Under the pieces are notes generated by a model. That model was not told where the DNA came from, ran no database searches, and saw only the letters and a list, made by a program, of their open reading frames with translations. Of a DNA stretch of 64,000 bases, positions 24,729 through 38,211 are shown piece after piece. The position numbers and the translations under genes are program-made. Position 1 is the stretch's first letter. Each line of letters starts with the position of its first letter. The DNA is from Coniferiporia sulphurascens (Eukaryota > Basidiomycota > Agaricomycetes > Hymenochaetales > Hymenochaetaceae), in NCBI GenBank assembly GCA_002794785.1, contig NBBA01000009.1, positions 434,001-498,000 of the forward strand, given 5' to 3'.

Positions 24729-27700
24729 TCACGCCTCCACAGAAACTATATGGGCCTTTTGAAGATCGCTCGGGGGAGGAACAAAGCGCTGCAGAATTCA
24801 AAGAAATGAGGCTTTGGGCAACATAGACGCGTTCGTTTTTATGTATACTTACCCTAGTCTTAATTCCTCCGGCGCTTGGCAGTCTGGTACCGCCGTCAGT
24901 AAGCCAAGCGTCGATTTCGGCTGCGGCGCCACGACCCTCGCTGAAAATGGGGTCAGCAGATAATTCGAAAGTACAAAAGGTGAAGCCGTACTTTATGCCC
25001 CAGACGATAAGAGACTGGCCACGACGACAGTCACCGGCTGCGAAAACGCCTTCAACGTTTGTTGAATATTTCTGGAGGAGCAACGCTAAGCGTCTAATAT
25101 ATAAGCTGTTCCCAACGAAGAGCTCACCTTGTGGGGCGTCTGGATGTTGGAGCGACCGTCTTGCTTGATACTCAAGGCTTTGAGAACCTCATTCTCAGGA
25201 CCGAGGAATCCGAGAGCAAGGAAGACAAGCTGTGCGGGGAAGAACTTCTCTGAGCCCGGAACTTCCTCCATCTTCCAGCGGCCACCGCTCTCCTTTGTCC
25301 ATTCAACGCGGACTACCAATAGCCGTTAAAATAGGGTTACACTTATACAACACACGTAGGACGAACCAGTGTTGAGACCCTTTAATTTACCATCCTCATC
25401 GACGACGAACTCCTTCGTGGATATACAATATTCACGGGGATCTGAGAAAGTGAGAAAATCTTAATCACTTATGTGAGGGCGCAAAAAGAGACTATTTACC
25501 ATTCCCAAAGTGAGCCGCCACCTCCGTATGACCGTAGTCTGTACGGAAGATTCTATATACTCATGTAAGTTCAAAGTTAATGGTAACCAGTTTCTGGAAC
25601 GCTTACCGAGGCCACTGTGGCCAAGGGTTGTCTCTTCCCCGGGAAGCAGGAGGTCTTGGAAGTAGTTCGAAGTTCGTAACGGATTTCGCACCATGTCGCA
25701 TCGCGGTACCAATGCAATCATTGCCTGTGTCTCCACCTCCAATGACGATAACATCTTTACCCTTCGCACTTATATACCGTTCGTTGTCGAGATTGGAATC
25801 AAGAAGAGACGCGGTGTTGAGCTTAATTTCATGTCAGCGTTTTTACTCGACGTTGACGTAAATATAGCAAAACAGACCTGGAGGAATTCCATAGCGAAGT
25901 GAATGCCATCGGCCTCGCGGTTGGCAATCTTGAGATCTCGTGGCCAGGTCGCGCCAGTGGCAAGGACCACAGCATCAAAATCAGATCTGAGCTGGTTGAC
26001 GTCCATATCCAGACCCACATGTGTATTCGGTACGAACGTCTTTCATCGACGTCAATAAGTGTTAAACTGGAGCGGCTAATTATACTTACCACGCCCTCCG
26101 CAGCCATGAGATCCAGGCGACGCTGGACGACAGACTTGTCGAGTTTCATGCTATGAGAACGTATACCTTTTAGAAATAAAAAAAGAAGGCGGGGCAACAC
26201 TACTCACTTCGGAATACCGTACATAAGAAGCCCTCCCATGCGGTCATTGCGATCAAAGACAGTGACAAGGTGACCAGCCTTGTTAAGTTGATCGGCGCAA
26301 GACAAACCAGCAGGCCCAGACCCGATAATGGCGACTTTCTTTCCCGTCCTATGCTTTGGCGGGTTAGGAGCCATCCAGCCCATCTCAAAACCCTGCGCAA
26401 ATAGTTTATGAGTTGAGGAACTAGCGAGTTAAGGCAATGATACCGTACCTTATCAATGATAGCACACTCAATGCTCTTGATCCCAACAGGTTGCTCATTG
26501 ATACCGAGCACACAGGCACCTTCACATGGAGCGGGACAGACACGCCCAGTAAACTCCGGGAAGTTGTTTGTCATGAGCAGTCTGTTGAGCGCATCTTGCC
26601 ACTGTCCTTTGAAGACGAGGTCGTTCCACTTGGGAATGATGTTCGAGATGGGGCAACCACTGTCGGATTGACAGAACGGAACGCCGCAGTCCATGCATCT
26701 GGCGGTCTGATATTTCAGCTCACTCTCTGTGAGACGAGTGGACAGCTCCTTCCAGTCCTTGACACGTTTACGGGGAGGGCGGTAGGCCTCACCGAGACGC
26801 TTGTACTTCATGAAGCCCTTAACCTTGTCAAGTTTCTGCATTCGCTGCTTGCTTGCGTTCTCATCTAGCATTGAGTCTTCCAGGTCAACCATCGACGCTT
26901 CCACCCTTTCTTTCGAGCGAGGTCGCGAGGGGGAAAGGATGGAAAGGTGTTCTTTCGGCTGCAAGATGTTTTCTATGTTTTCACTAGCGAGATCAACCTG
27001 ACTGGCTGTACGCGAAGGTACGAGCTCGATGACACTTTGTCGCAGCTTCTCTTCCTTAGCCCTAGCCGCCTGCTCTTCGAGTATACGCTTATAATCAAAG
27101 GGCATAACTCGAACGAAAAGAGGGAGAAGGTGATGGAAATCGTGGAGAACGCGATCGGCAACCTCCGAGCCCGTGTAATGGCGGTGGTCTTCGATAAGAC
27201 TGCGCAAGAGCGCAATCTCACGAGGATCTGTGACTTTACCGAGTTCCACCATCTCCATGTTAACCTTTGAGGCGAACGTGTGCGCAGTGTCCAAAACATA
27301 CGCAATGCCTCCACTCATCCCTGCAGCGAAGTTGCGTCCTGTAGTGCCAAGGACAACGACACGGCCACCAGTCATATATTCGCATCCATGGTCACCAGTT
27401 CCCTCAACGACGGCATTTGCGCCGGAGTTTCGAACCGCGAAACGTTCAGCGGCCACGCCGCGAATGAAAGCCTCTCCGGACGTTGCGCCGTAGAGACAGA
27501 CGTTTCCAACTATAATATTTTCCTCGGCTTTGAAGGTGGAGCTTTTCGGTGGATAGACAACAAGCCGACCACCGGACAAACCCTTCCCAACGTAGTCGTT
27601 ACAGTCTCCCTCGAGTTCAATGGTGATGCCAGGAGCAAGGAACGCACCACATGACTGTCCGGCAGAGCCCTTCATGTATATGTGAATGGTATCCTTTGGC

Positions 27701-30700
27701 AGACCCTCTTCGCCATAAAGCTTAGAGACCCTATAGGATAGCGTAGTACCCAGAGCGCGATCGGTATTAATGACGTCGCACTCGATGTGCACCGGAAGAC
27801 CCAAAGTAAGGGCAGGCTCGGATTCGTCGATGAACTTGTTGTCGAGGCGAATGTAAAGCTTGTGATCTTGTTGACGCACTTTGTAGGTAGCGGCGCCAGG
27901 GCGCATTTGCCAAGCAGGTTTGAGGACCGCAGAAAGATCCAGGTACTTAGTCTTTGGTGTACGTAAAGATTCGTTAACCTTCAGCATGTCGGATCGGCCA
28001 ACCATCTCATTGATCGTGCGGAAACCCATTTTAGCCATGTAACCGCGGAGGTCTTCGGCAAGATAGTAGAAGAAATTAATGACCTGCTCGGGCTGACCGG
28101 CAAATTTGGCGCGGAGTAAGGGGTCTTGGGTGGCAATGCCAACAGGACAGGTATTCACTAGATTCAAGATTCAGCATGGTAGGAACGAGTAAAAGATTGG
28201 AGAAAGACTGACGGTGGCATTTGCGCATCATGATGCATCCCATTGCAATCAACGGTGTGGTTGCAAAGCCCCACTCCTCTGCCCCAAGTAAACACGCAAT
28301 TGCAATATCTCGGCCGGTACGGATCTGGCCGTCGGTCTGCACTGTAACGCGACCACGAAGATCATTAAGTACGAGAGTCTGGTGAGTCTCCGCTAGGCCC
28401 AGCTCCCAAGGAAGACCGGCATACTTGATACCTGTCCAGCGGGAGGCACCGGTGCCACCATCATGACCAGAGATAAGGACGTGATCTGCCTTCGCCTTCG
28501 CAACACCACTAGCGACAATGCCGACGCCAACCTCCGACACAAGTTTAACTGAGACACGACTGCGTGGGTTTGAGCACTTCAAGTCGTAAATCAGCTGCTT
28601 CAAATCTTCAATAGAATAGATGTCGTGATGAGGTGGAGGGGAGATGAGACCAACTCCTGCGGTGGAGTGACGTGTGCGCGCGATTGACTGTGATACTTTA
28701 TGTCCAGGCAGCTCGCCACCTTCGCCAGGTTTGGCGCCCTGCGCCATCTTAATCTGTAGCTCGTCTGCATCGGATAGATAATTCGACGTTACGCCGAAAC
28801 GGCCAGAAGCAACTTGCTTAATCGCGGAACGCATTGAGTCGCCATTCGGCAGCTTTTGGGAGCGCTCAGCGTCTTCACCACCTTCGCCGGTGTTGGACTT
28901 GCCTCCAAGTCGGTTCATCGCGATAGCAAGGGTTGAGTGCGCCTCCATTGAAATGGAGCCGTACGACATAGCACCAGTGACAAAGCGGCGCACAATTTCG
29001 TTCCATGGCTCAACTTGTTCTATCGGAATGGGTGTGCAGTTTTCAAACCTGAAGTCGAGTAAACCGCGCAATGTGACGCTCTTGACTTGCTCGTTTGCGT
29101 TGCGAGCGTACGCATCATACCCGGACTGGTTTTTCTCACGTACGGCATCTTGAAGATTAGCAATACCCGTCGGATCGTTAATGTGTGCCTCGCCACCATC
29201 GCGCCAGTGATACTCTCCAGACTCAGGCATGCCCGGCGGGAGGATACTATCCCGCGTTGGCCAGCCCCTCTCATGAAGCTCGAAAGCATCCATGGCAAGC
29301 AGGTCAAAGGTTGCACCCTGCACACGGCTCGCGGTACCGATGAAGCATTTCGATACTACCTCTTCGTGGAGACCCAGAGCCTCGAAGATTTGCGCACCCC
29401 TATATGATTGCAGAGTAGAGATACCCATCTTGCTCATAACTTTGAGTATGCCATTATCCACAGAGTAGCGATAGTTATCCATCAACTGCTGCACAGTTTT
29501 ATCACCCTTAATACTGACAGGAGAAAAAAAAGGTGAGCCGACTTAGTAAAAAAATAAAGCTGACATACGCACAGGTTCTCCCTACCGATCTTGTAGATAG
29601 CCTCCATCGCGAGATACGGGCAGATTGCATCAGCGCCATAACCAACTAAGACGCAGAAGTGGTGCACTTCACGTGCCTCGCCGGTCTCAACCATCAGTGC
29701 AACCTTCGACCGCTTCTTGTGCTGAACAAGATAATGGTGAACGCCGCCACAAGCTGCCAAGGCGGAAACAGGAACACGATCACAGGACACAGCACGATCG
29801 GACAGAACAATGACCTTGACACCATCCTCGACGGCCACCGAGACCTCACGGAATATCCGATCCATCGCCGCAACGTAGCCCGGAAGACCCTCTGATTTCG
29901 TGAACGTAATGTCTATCGTGACCGATGGCCAGGTCGCGTATGCACTTTTCAAGCTCTTCATCGCGTTCATCTCCTCAATCGTAAGTATAGGTGATTTGAG
30001 GAAAATGCGATGACATTGTTCGGGCCTCATCTCCAAGAAGTTTCCCTCGGGACCGACATAACATTCGAGACTCATGACGATACTTTCGCGAATGGGATCA
30101 ATTGGAGGGTTCGTCACCTGTGCAAAGAGCTGGCGGAAATAATCGTAGATAATGCGTGGTTGCGTTGCCATGCATGCAAGCGGCGCGTCATTGCCCATAG
30201 AACCAAGGGCCTCTTTTCCGTCCGTCACCATAGGGAGCATAAGTAAGTGAAGTTGCTCAATCGTATATCCGAATGCGAGCATTTTCGGATCCGTGCTAAG
30301 AGTGGCATCGTCAATAGTGGGCGCGACCGAACTTGTTCGCATAACACGTTTTACAATATTTGGGACATGCAAAACGTTCGACTCAATCCATGCTGCGAAA
30401 GGCTTCGAGCGAGCCGTGGTGAGCTTAAGTTCTTTATCATCGACAATACGACCCTCCAGCGTATCGACAAGAAGCATACGTCCAGGCTTCAGGCGACCTT
30501 TCTGCACGACCTTTTCGGGGGGAATAAAGACCGCGCCGACTTCCGAAGCGCATACCATAATGTCTTCGTTCGTTACAATGTAGCGACACGGACGCAGACC
30601 ATTGCGGTCGAGATTGGCGCCGCAATAGCGGCCGTCACTAAATGCAAAAAGTGCCGGGCCGTCCCAGGGTTCCTGAAGACAAGACGCCCAATTATAGAAT

Positions 30701-32008
30701 GCCTTCTTATCCGGCTCCATGAGATCGTTCCCCTGCCACGCCTCCGGAATGAGCATCATGATAGCTTCGGGAAGTGTGATGACACCGTTAACGACGAGAA
30801 GCTCAAGCACGTTATCAAATGCAGCAGAATCCGAGCCACCAGACTCGATGATTGGGTATAGAAGGTCGAGTTGTTCGCCGAAAAACTTCGAGTGAATCAC
30901 ACCTTCCCTCGCGCGCATCCAGTTTTTGTTCCCGCGTACCGTGTTAATCTCACCTGTGTATGGAAGGAGAAGCAGATCAATATCAATTCACCGCTTTGTA
31001 ACGCCATCACTTCATGTCCACTGACCATTATGAGCGGCCCAGCGCATTGGCTGAGCGCGATCCCAGCTCGGGAATGTATTTGTCGAGAATCGCGAATGCA
31101 CAAGGGCAAAGTGCGAACGATACAGCACATGGTTTAAATCATGGTAGTAATTATAAACTTGAGGGGGGGATAGCTGCCCTTTGTATACTATATTCTTCGT
31201 AGATAAGCTGCACACGTAAAACCACTTTGCGAGAGTGCTTCAGAAAAAGTGAATAAATTTGAGCATCTACTTCAACAATGCGATGAGAGTGTGAGGGGAC
31301 AAACATCATGTGTGTGGCATGCTTGCGAAGTACATAGAGCTGACGCTCAAATTGCTTTTGGTCGAGGCTGCCGTTCTGACAAGTATTTCCGTCGCCGTAA
31401 TGTTCACGAAGGACAACGAAAGGCTGGAGAATCAAAGGTTCCTTGCTACTTGCGGCTGGACCAAGGATGGAGCCATCAGTAGGGACTTCTCGCCAGCCAA
31501 GGACCCGAAGACCCAGCTCTCCAGCAATCTTTGAAAACAGACTCTGCTGCCTTTGCAACTCCACAGGATCGTTTGGTTTGAAGAAGACATTGCCGACAGC
31601 ATATTCGCCCGGCTCAGGCAGCACGCAGCCGATGTCTCTCTCGGCTTCCCTTTTGAATAGCTGATGGGGGATACCCGTCATGACACCCGCACCGTCACCG
31701 TCTCTGCTGTCCGCACCAGTAGCCCCACGATGGGTCATAGCACAGAGAAGCTGACGGGCATCAGAGACTATCTTGTGGCTCGGGTCACCCTTTATGTGGC
31801 AGATGAAGCCAACACCACACGAGTCCTTGTCATTGATGTTGTCGTAGAGACCCTGGCTAGCAGGGAGAGCACCCGCCCAAGAGTCGGGATCACGCTGGAC
31901 AGAGTTGAAGCTTGCGATATCGTCCGGCGAAGCGAAGTCGTCGACTAAAGGCAGGCTATCATTTTTGGAGTTATACTTTTCTGAAAGGCGCGAGGAGGCC
32001 GCTGCCAT
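24729..32008 (-). CDS. GLT1: NADH-dependent glutamate synthase (GOGAT)
   Basis: Converts glutamine plus 2-oxoglutarate to two glutamates with NADH. Fifteen exons join in one frame to 2,156 aa: 32008-31305, 31237-31026, 30953-29573, 29513-28213, 28157-26449, 26392-26208, 26150-26090, 26039-25878, 25821-25607, 25552-25500, 25441-25367, 25312-25128, 25071-24992, 24940-24853 and 24788-24729. Cys64 in KDSCGVGF is the class-II amidotransferase nucleophile, exposed after loss of a 63-aa propeptide. The FMN domain shows [19 protein letters not shown]. The 3Fe-4S cluster lies in [15 protein letters not shown]. The beta-like domain has [23 protein letters not shown] and [10 protein letters not shown] for NADH/FAD, and ends [17 protein letters not shown]. 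Length agrees with yeast Glt1 (2,145). Alpha and beta parts are fused, as usual in eukaryotes. Very high confidence. Confidence 0.98.
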
Positions 32009-35000
32009 GTATATGCTGATGAAGATTGTAGAGCGATGGGAGGAGTTAGCAGCGGATGTTTCGAAGTCAACGGGGGACGGTCAAGACGACGATAAGGGGA
32101 CGGAGAAGAGGAAAAAAACTGGACTGGATTTTTGAGAGTACGGGTGCACCTGTCTCGGCCTTACTGGGAGGGCGGTTCCTGTCGGAGTGCCAGGCCGAAA
32201 GCGGGGTAGGCCAATACCGTGCCGCCTATTTTATCGACGGCCGACGGCCGCAAACGTCAAGCTGATTGCGGGCCGAATTCGACTCGATCTGGTCGAATCT
32301 TGTCACATTCGGTATCATCCGGACACAACCCGGCCGCACCCGTCGGCCGAGTGCACGGCCGTGCTGATTGCCAGGTCACTGCGGCCGGCTGGCGGTCACC
32401 TACGCTCAGCCGAAAGGTTAATCATAGTACGGTCAGCATCCGGCGGACGTCCGTCTCCGCGGTGTTCGCGGCCCGTTTCGCGGCCCGTCCTCTTCAAGCA
32501 GTCATGTTCTCTTCGCCACACGCGGCGCTGGCAGGATCACCTTTAATGGCCTCTCTTTCAGGGGAAGCATTAATTGTACCCCCAGCCTGCTGTACGCACT
32601 CAGGCGCCTCACCCTCGGTCCACCTCGAGTCCTGATCGACTTCCCGATATCAACACCAGTAGTACAACTGGACCTGGCGAGGAAAGGCCGATATCGTCCT
32701 GTCACTAATTTGGGTTCGAGGGAAGAATAACCATCTGGACTGTATCAGATTCAATGCTTCCTTAAAGGCTAAAATCTTACGCCTACGCTCAGGTTTACTC
32801 GTGCAATTCATCATTATTGATCCATCCGGAAGAGTAGGCCTGGCCGCTGGTACGTCGCATTCCCAACCAATAGTGTACACATACATTGGCGTTTTCTCCC
32901 GGCATCAGAGTCATGAGCCTCGGATTGTCTGCTCCCGTGCCTCGACTCTAGCTTCAAGTTTGATAAACTGCCAAAGCCGCCTATGGCCCTACAGAAGTGT
33001 TCTGCGCCCTTAACTCCTCCATCTCTCCCCCGATTCCCGATGGATCATCGTCGATCTGTTTTCGGCTACAGGTCTGGAACACACACCCTTTTGTGAGATT
33101 CAACCCGACGAATGTAAAGCACGGAGCGAAGACAACAGACCCAGGGCTAAAGGCATAACTTTGGGGTTGTTCATATCAGTGCATCTCGACCTTGCAGAGT
33201 TAATGATGTACACAATTTCTGGAGCGTTTTTTTACTGTCCGAGGGCCTGTTCGGCAGCAGGGCTCGTGGACTCAATATGTACCAATTCCGGGATCCATTG
33301 TGAAGGGTCCGTTGATGCAGCCATGTTAAGCCAAGTTCAGATATAAGTCCCAACGCCCTAGTCGCTCATTATTAACGCGATTCCCGTGTAGGACAGACAC
33401 CCTGCAGAATGAGAATGTATAATGTAATGTTATTATACCTTTTCCAATCGAACCGAGTGATAAAACCACGAGGCTCGAATTACATGTGAGGATCGCGGGT
33501 ACTGATGTTGCTTGTTTCGTGAATACAGAGGTCAACAACTTTCAAGTGATAGTACTTTCCAATCAAAGCTTATATGGAAAGACTGCCCAACACGTAGGAT
33601 GAAGTGTACTAAAGCAAACAGTTTAGAGGGCCATTACATCCTCTTACTATGGTGGGAAATATGTTTTGAAATGATCCCAGCCCTTTCATATATGGAGCAC
33701 GATGCTGCCTACTTTTAGATGTTCTAGACCCTGGACCTCCCTTCGAACGGAATGTCACAGACACAGTGGGAAATCAGGTAGCACACCGTGATTGGACGGT
33801 AGTATAGAATGAGAAGTACGGGGTTAAGTAGTACGTCGTCTAGCCACCCTCGCCTTTCAGATTCTCAGGTGAATCGGTATGGAGTGAAGTGCAGTTTTAT
33901 GTGATCTTTGACAGGAGTTGCCGCCTCATCCAGACCACTGTTACCTGTCGTTTCGATATATAATATCGGTTTAGCACTGAGACTGATGGTAGGAAAATGG
34001 GTACCAGACAGATCGGATGTTTCGCATAGACCATAGTCTTACATCATTGTGTTTGGGAACCACCGTCAAGGTGGCCTGTCCCGGGCCGCTTGGCGAGAAG
34101 TCCCCTAAATTCCGGAATGCCGGGCTGAGTCTCTCGCCTCAATACAGAAGAACCGGCTAAGGGCCCAGAATTACATGGGATAGAACCAGGATAAACGACT
34201 TGCCGCAGTTAACTCCGCTCAGTCTACCGGATGTTATGGCCATTGGCCAATTTGATTTTGGAACTCATCACAACTGTCCAACTACCAAAGAAGCGCGCCG
34301 CATGTCTCACAAGCAATGCACTTTTTAATCTTCTCGAGCTGCAGAACGGTTCTGGAAAGAAGGTTATAACTTTATGAAAGCCCAAGTCATCAGCACCGGT
34401 CGGGAGAAAATAGTTCTTGCTAGTTTTCATATCGTAAGACCGTGGACGCGAAGTTTTTGCATTAATAGAATCGATATAGACGTGTTACTTGATCTATCCG
34501 AATAGGCTCGGAGCGCTATTCTAAACGGGATCTTGCCGTCCCTTTTCGGACACGATAAGTATCATGTTTTGAACTTTCTCCTGTAAAGAGAACTCACGAG
34601 AAGCGTTTATCATTTTATGTACCATATTTTCATGGAAATCACGAAGCTAGGCTACGTCCCGAGGTAATAGTCATTTAAGTAAAATCCTTGACGCTCGGTT
34701 ATGGCGATAGTATGGAGACCAATCGTGGCAGCTTGGCCGCCGGGTATATCGAGTTCTCACGCCTATTTATCGACAGACTCAGCTCCGAGCCGAGTAGACG
34801 TACTCTATATGCGTTGTGGCAGTCGAGAAGTACGTTGTGTGAGAGAGAGGACGTCTTTGAGGGAGTTAAGGTTGGCTGTCCCCGAGAATCAAGTTTGGAT
34901 TCGTCTAAAGGAAACGCATTGGTTTGATGGAGCTTCATCCCTATAGACACAGCGTTCTTTTGACAATAGTTGGGACAGCCGTTGGACTGCGGCTGCCGAT

Positions 35001-37119
35001 GCTCGGACTTGCAGTGTGAGGTTTTGCAGTAAGTTTTAGTGGTTTGCGCATCAATTTCAATTAGGTTACGCTTGAACTTTGCTTCCGCGATCCGACAGAA
35101 TACCTCTTTTGGGTATTTGCGGAATTCGGAAATGTCGAGAAACCCAAATTTGGCAAACCGGGTCAGGTTCCTGGATCACCAAACCGACAATATAATCATT
35201 ACTGAAATATGTAAGTACGTCGTAACAGGATCTCTAGATCTCCCTGCGTGGCTCTACACCCTTTTTTCACGTCATCCCACTGCCGCCTTATTACGTGTTT
35301 GTAGTCGACACTCCTGTGCTACCGCTTCCATGGCTTCTACAAAACCTTCCATCTTGCCTAACCAGAGCATCCTGTTCGATTTCATGCAGCAGCCCACAGG
35401 CCCCTCAAAGTGCACACCACTGGCGCCATCCACTCGATCTCCCGTTCATCGGGTTTGGAACTCCGAGTCATTACGCTTCCTTCGTGCTGCGTGCAATGTG
35501 TGCATCGGTAATTCTTGTAAGTATCACTTCAGGCTGGAATGGGGACCAGGTCCATATTCCTTTCCTGCCGTGATTGGTTGTGTGCTCTGGTGAAAGTTAT
35601 TCTCGAACTTCCTCCCCTCCGAGCTTGAATGCGATCCGCCTTGCGATGTCATGCCGCGGTTCCAGGCGCATTTCCCAAAGGTCTTAAAGAGACCGCTTGT
35701 GTCTCCTGATTTTTTCACCTCAGTTGTCCTCCAAGCTAGACGCTTTGAGCAATGTCGGCGATGAATAATGCTTACCCAGTAGGTTGTCCCTTCCTCTTAC
35801 TCCTCGTCCCGCCCTTATGTGTCCCTGCCTTTCTTCTACAAGGCTGGAACGCGTGTCTTTATCCAGGGAGCAGGTGGAGAATTAAGACTTGGTATTGTGG
35901 AGTCTTCTAGTCAACTCTCGGATGCAAGTGACTGGACAATATTCACAATCAAACCTTACCTAATCCATCTCTTCAGGGGACGCAATGCGTCATAATTCGA
36001 ATTGAGGGCATGCAAGACACAATTACTCTTCCGTAGGTCTTTCCCTGTCGTGAACCCCGGTGTCTTCCTTACAGATAAACCCACCAGGATCGCAACTGTT
36101 TCCCGCGCTCCCGCGTAAATTGAACATTCCAAATGTAGTCGCCTGGTCGAACTCTTAGTACGATAGTTTCCCCTTCATCTTTCGGGCAAGGTCCCGTGCA
36201 GAATTTTTAGCCGCGGCTGTGCTCTATTGTGAGATATATCATGTTGATTAATTAATAAATATAAGTGGCGTCGATTCCTTGTAAGTTTCTCCGCTTCCAT
36301 GCCTTGTCTTGGAAAGGGCTCCCTTCTTTCGTGTTCTTTCTATACCTGCATCGTGTGAAACCTCCTCTTATGTTGTCTGCGCAGAAGCATAAACTCTTGT
36401 AAGCTTTACTTTCTGGTCTTACGTTAATGAGCCCAGTCTGCGTTGCGTCGGGTCCAGCTACACGTCCTACCGGAATATGGGCCGCTGCACGAATTGGATT
36501 TGATAACTGGACTAGATTATGCCGCTGTTAGAAAAAGCATGTATACAAAATCACTTGACGCTGGCACTCACGGTCTTTACGCTTGATTCGAAAGCAGTGG
36601 GCAGATTAAACACCTGTAGATATACATGGCATTTATTAAGGACAGTACACCACTAAAGCCGCGCCTAACGGAAGAACAAGGGGATAGTAGTTAGCACTCT
36701 GGAAACGATTAATGCGGTCTCGAGGTGGCTACAACTACAATAAGGAAATACAAATCTGGCAGCAGTCGATCCCCCGACAATCACGAAGGTTATCAGAGAG
36801 TTCTCCGGGCATCACTTATAGTTCGAAGCCCCAACAACCTTGGAGGAAGCGCTAGTGCCAGAAGGCGTTAGGGTTTCCTCGCAAAAGGGAGGTCACGTAG
36901 CATCTATAAGCGCACTTCAGTCACTCTATTTAACAAGATCCTCCGGCCATATATGTCCTCAAGCACGTTCCACCAGCCGGGCGAATGAAACGGCCTATAA
37001 TTTGGGGTTGACATATGGCTACACTGATGTCAAGTGTGGAGTGAAGCATACGTCTGTTTGGATGGCGCATCGGAAGATCAATCTGCTCCTTTCATGTTCT
37101 AGACGAGCTTTCAGTTATC
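32009..37119. other. Gene-poor region, no recognisable gene
   Basis: About 5.1 kb with only short frames on both strands. The first 500 bp (32150-32500) is CGG/CCG-rich and upstream of GLT1. From 33000 on, composition is ordinary with no open frame above about 190 codons and no family motif. A stretch at 35580-35755 reads without stops and contains FLPSELECDPP, but I cannot place it in a family. No LTR, terminal inverted repeat or tRNA was found. Confidence 0.5.
32150..32500. promoter_or_regulatory. CGG/CCG-rich block upstream of GLT1
   Basis: Dense CGGCCG, CGGACGTCCG and direct repeats such as GCGGCCCGTTTCGCGGCCCG, beginning about 140 bp upstream of the GLT1 start codon. CGG triplets are the half-sites of Zn2Cys6 activators, so this could be a regulatory island. 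It could equally be compositional. No coding frame was recognised. Confidence 0.35.
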
Positions 37120-38000
37120 CTAACGTTCGAAGAACAGTCCAAAATAGTCGCATACCCTTAGCATGATACTGATGCGCTGGCCTCCTGTAGCTACTTCTCC
37201 ACGGAACAGCTCCTGTCTTAGTATGGAGTGCTTGTAGTTGTAACGAAGATCGTCTCTACAGTAATGGTAAGTTGTCGTCCGGCAGGGGAGAGCAATGTGT
37301 TGACCTCTGGATGTAAACGCTTCCAGAAGGCAGGAGCACGTCAAAGGAATCATCCGAATCGTCGACCTTCTCGATACGTAGTACCCTTGGGGAGCCCAGA
37401 CTGACCCCAACGATCCAAGAACCACTCGCATCGAGATTATCCACGTGTGGGAAGATTTCACCATCTGAACCGAGGTGCAAGATGTGTGTTTGTGTTTTCA
37501 CGTCAGGAACGAGTCCCTTTACGCGGTCTAGAATTGGACATAATGCGGTCGCGTCCTCGTTTGGCCATGAAGTAACGTGCATCTCCCGGAAGTTGGAGAT
37601 TACACCGTCATAATGTCCCTTGAAACTCTAGAATAAGCGCGTGCCGTAGAGGCCTACGGGTGTAGCGTCATACCTCTTGAAACTCATACAGGTTATCAGG
37701 TCGGAAAAGCTCGCTGATGGATTTCGGAGATGGATCCGGCGAGAAAAGAGGGTGAGAGATGCTTTTAGAGTCAATGATGGAGGTACGTCGTCTCCTAGCT
37801 CTCCGGGAATCCACCGAGTCCAGCTTTTTCAAGCAGCTTTGGAGAAGTAGCCTCTGTTCTTGGAAATTGAAGAAGAACGGATAGAGTGTAAATAGCGAGC
37901 TGTTCGAAGGAGCAGCGCCTTTGATGAAGTATGAAAGTCTCTCCGCGGACAAAGAAGATACATCCCTCAACGAGGTGTGGCATATCCGAGAGCAGAACAT
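37120..38000 (-). CDS. ALKBH7-like mitochondrial 2-oxoglutarate/Fe(II) dioxygenase
   Basis: AlkB-family protein resembling ALKBH7, a mitochondrial-matrix member linked to necrosis and metabolism rather than DNA repair. Exons 38000-37674, 37618-37305 and 37255-37120 give 258 aa. The N-terminus MFCSRICHTSLRD lacks acidic residues early and could be a presequence. Core motifs: GHYDGVISNFREMHVTSWP, then the iron ligands H and D in FPHVDNLDASG, and the distal His in YNYKHSILR followed by the 2-oxoglutarate-binding Arg in GGQRISIMLR. A GTATGC at 37155 could begin a final intron to a 9-nt last exon (37107-37099) ending in TAG; I used the unspliced end. The start is 211 bp from that of the divergent carrier gene. 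Good confidence in family, moderate in the last residues. Confidence 0.85.
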
Positions 38001-38211
38001 CGTCCAGGCCGTTGGCGTCTCGATGGTGCCAGTGAGCCGACGCGAACGTGACGAACCACAAGTGTGACAAACACGAGTCGCCTGTAGTAAACTGCAATAG
38101 CACTGCTCTCAGCTCCTTTAGTACCAAGTCCGTGGTTCCCTGGTTTCCGGCTTGCCAGCCCAGAGACAACGGGAGTCATCTGTGTTGTGTGGAAGCTCAG
38201 TTGGCCTCTGT
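38001..38211. promoter_or_regulatory. Compact divergent promoter
   Basis: Only 211 bp separate the start codons of the ALKBH7-like gene (-) and the mitochondrial-carrier gene (+). Any promoter elements must be shared or overlapping. No TATA element is evident. Confidence 0.5.

Noticed and set aside
35039..35593. 184-codon frame as a gene
   Set aside because: No motif, biased composition and no matching splice structure; two overlapping frames look equally good.
37099..37107. A 9-nt last exon for the ALKBH7-like gene
   Set aside because: Possible, but reading through gives an ordinary stop 36 nt on; not enough evidence for the microexon.
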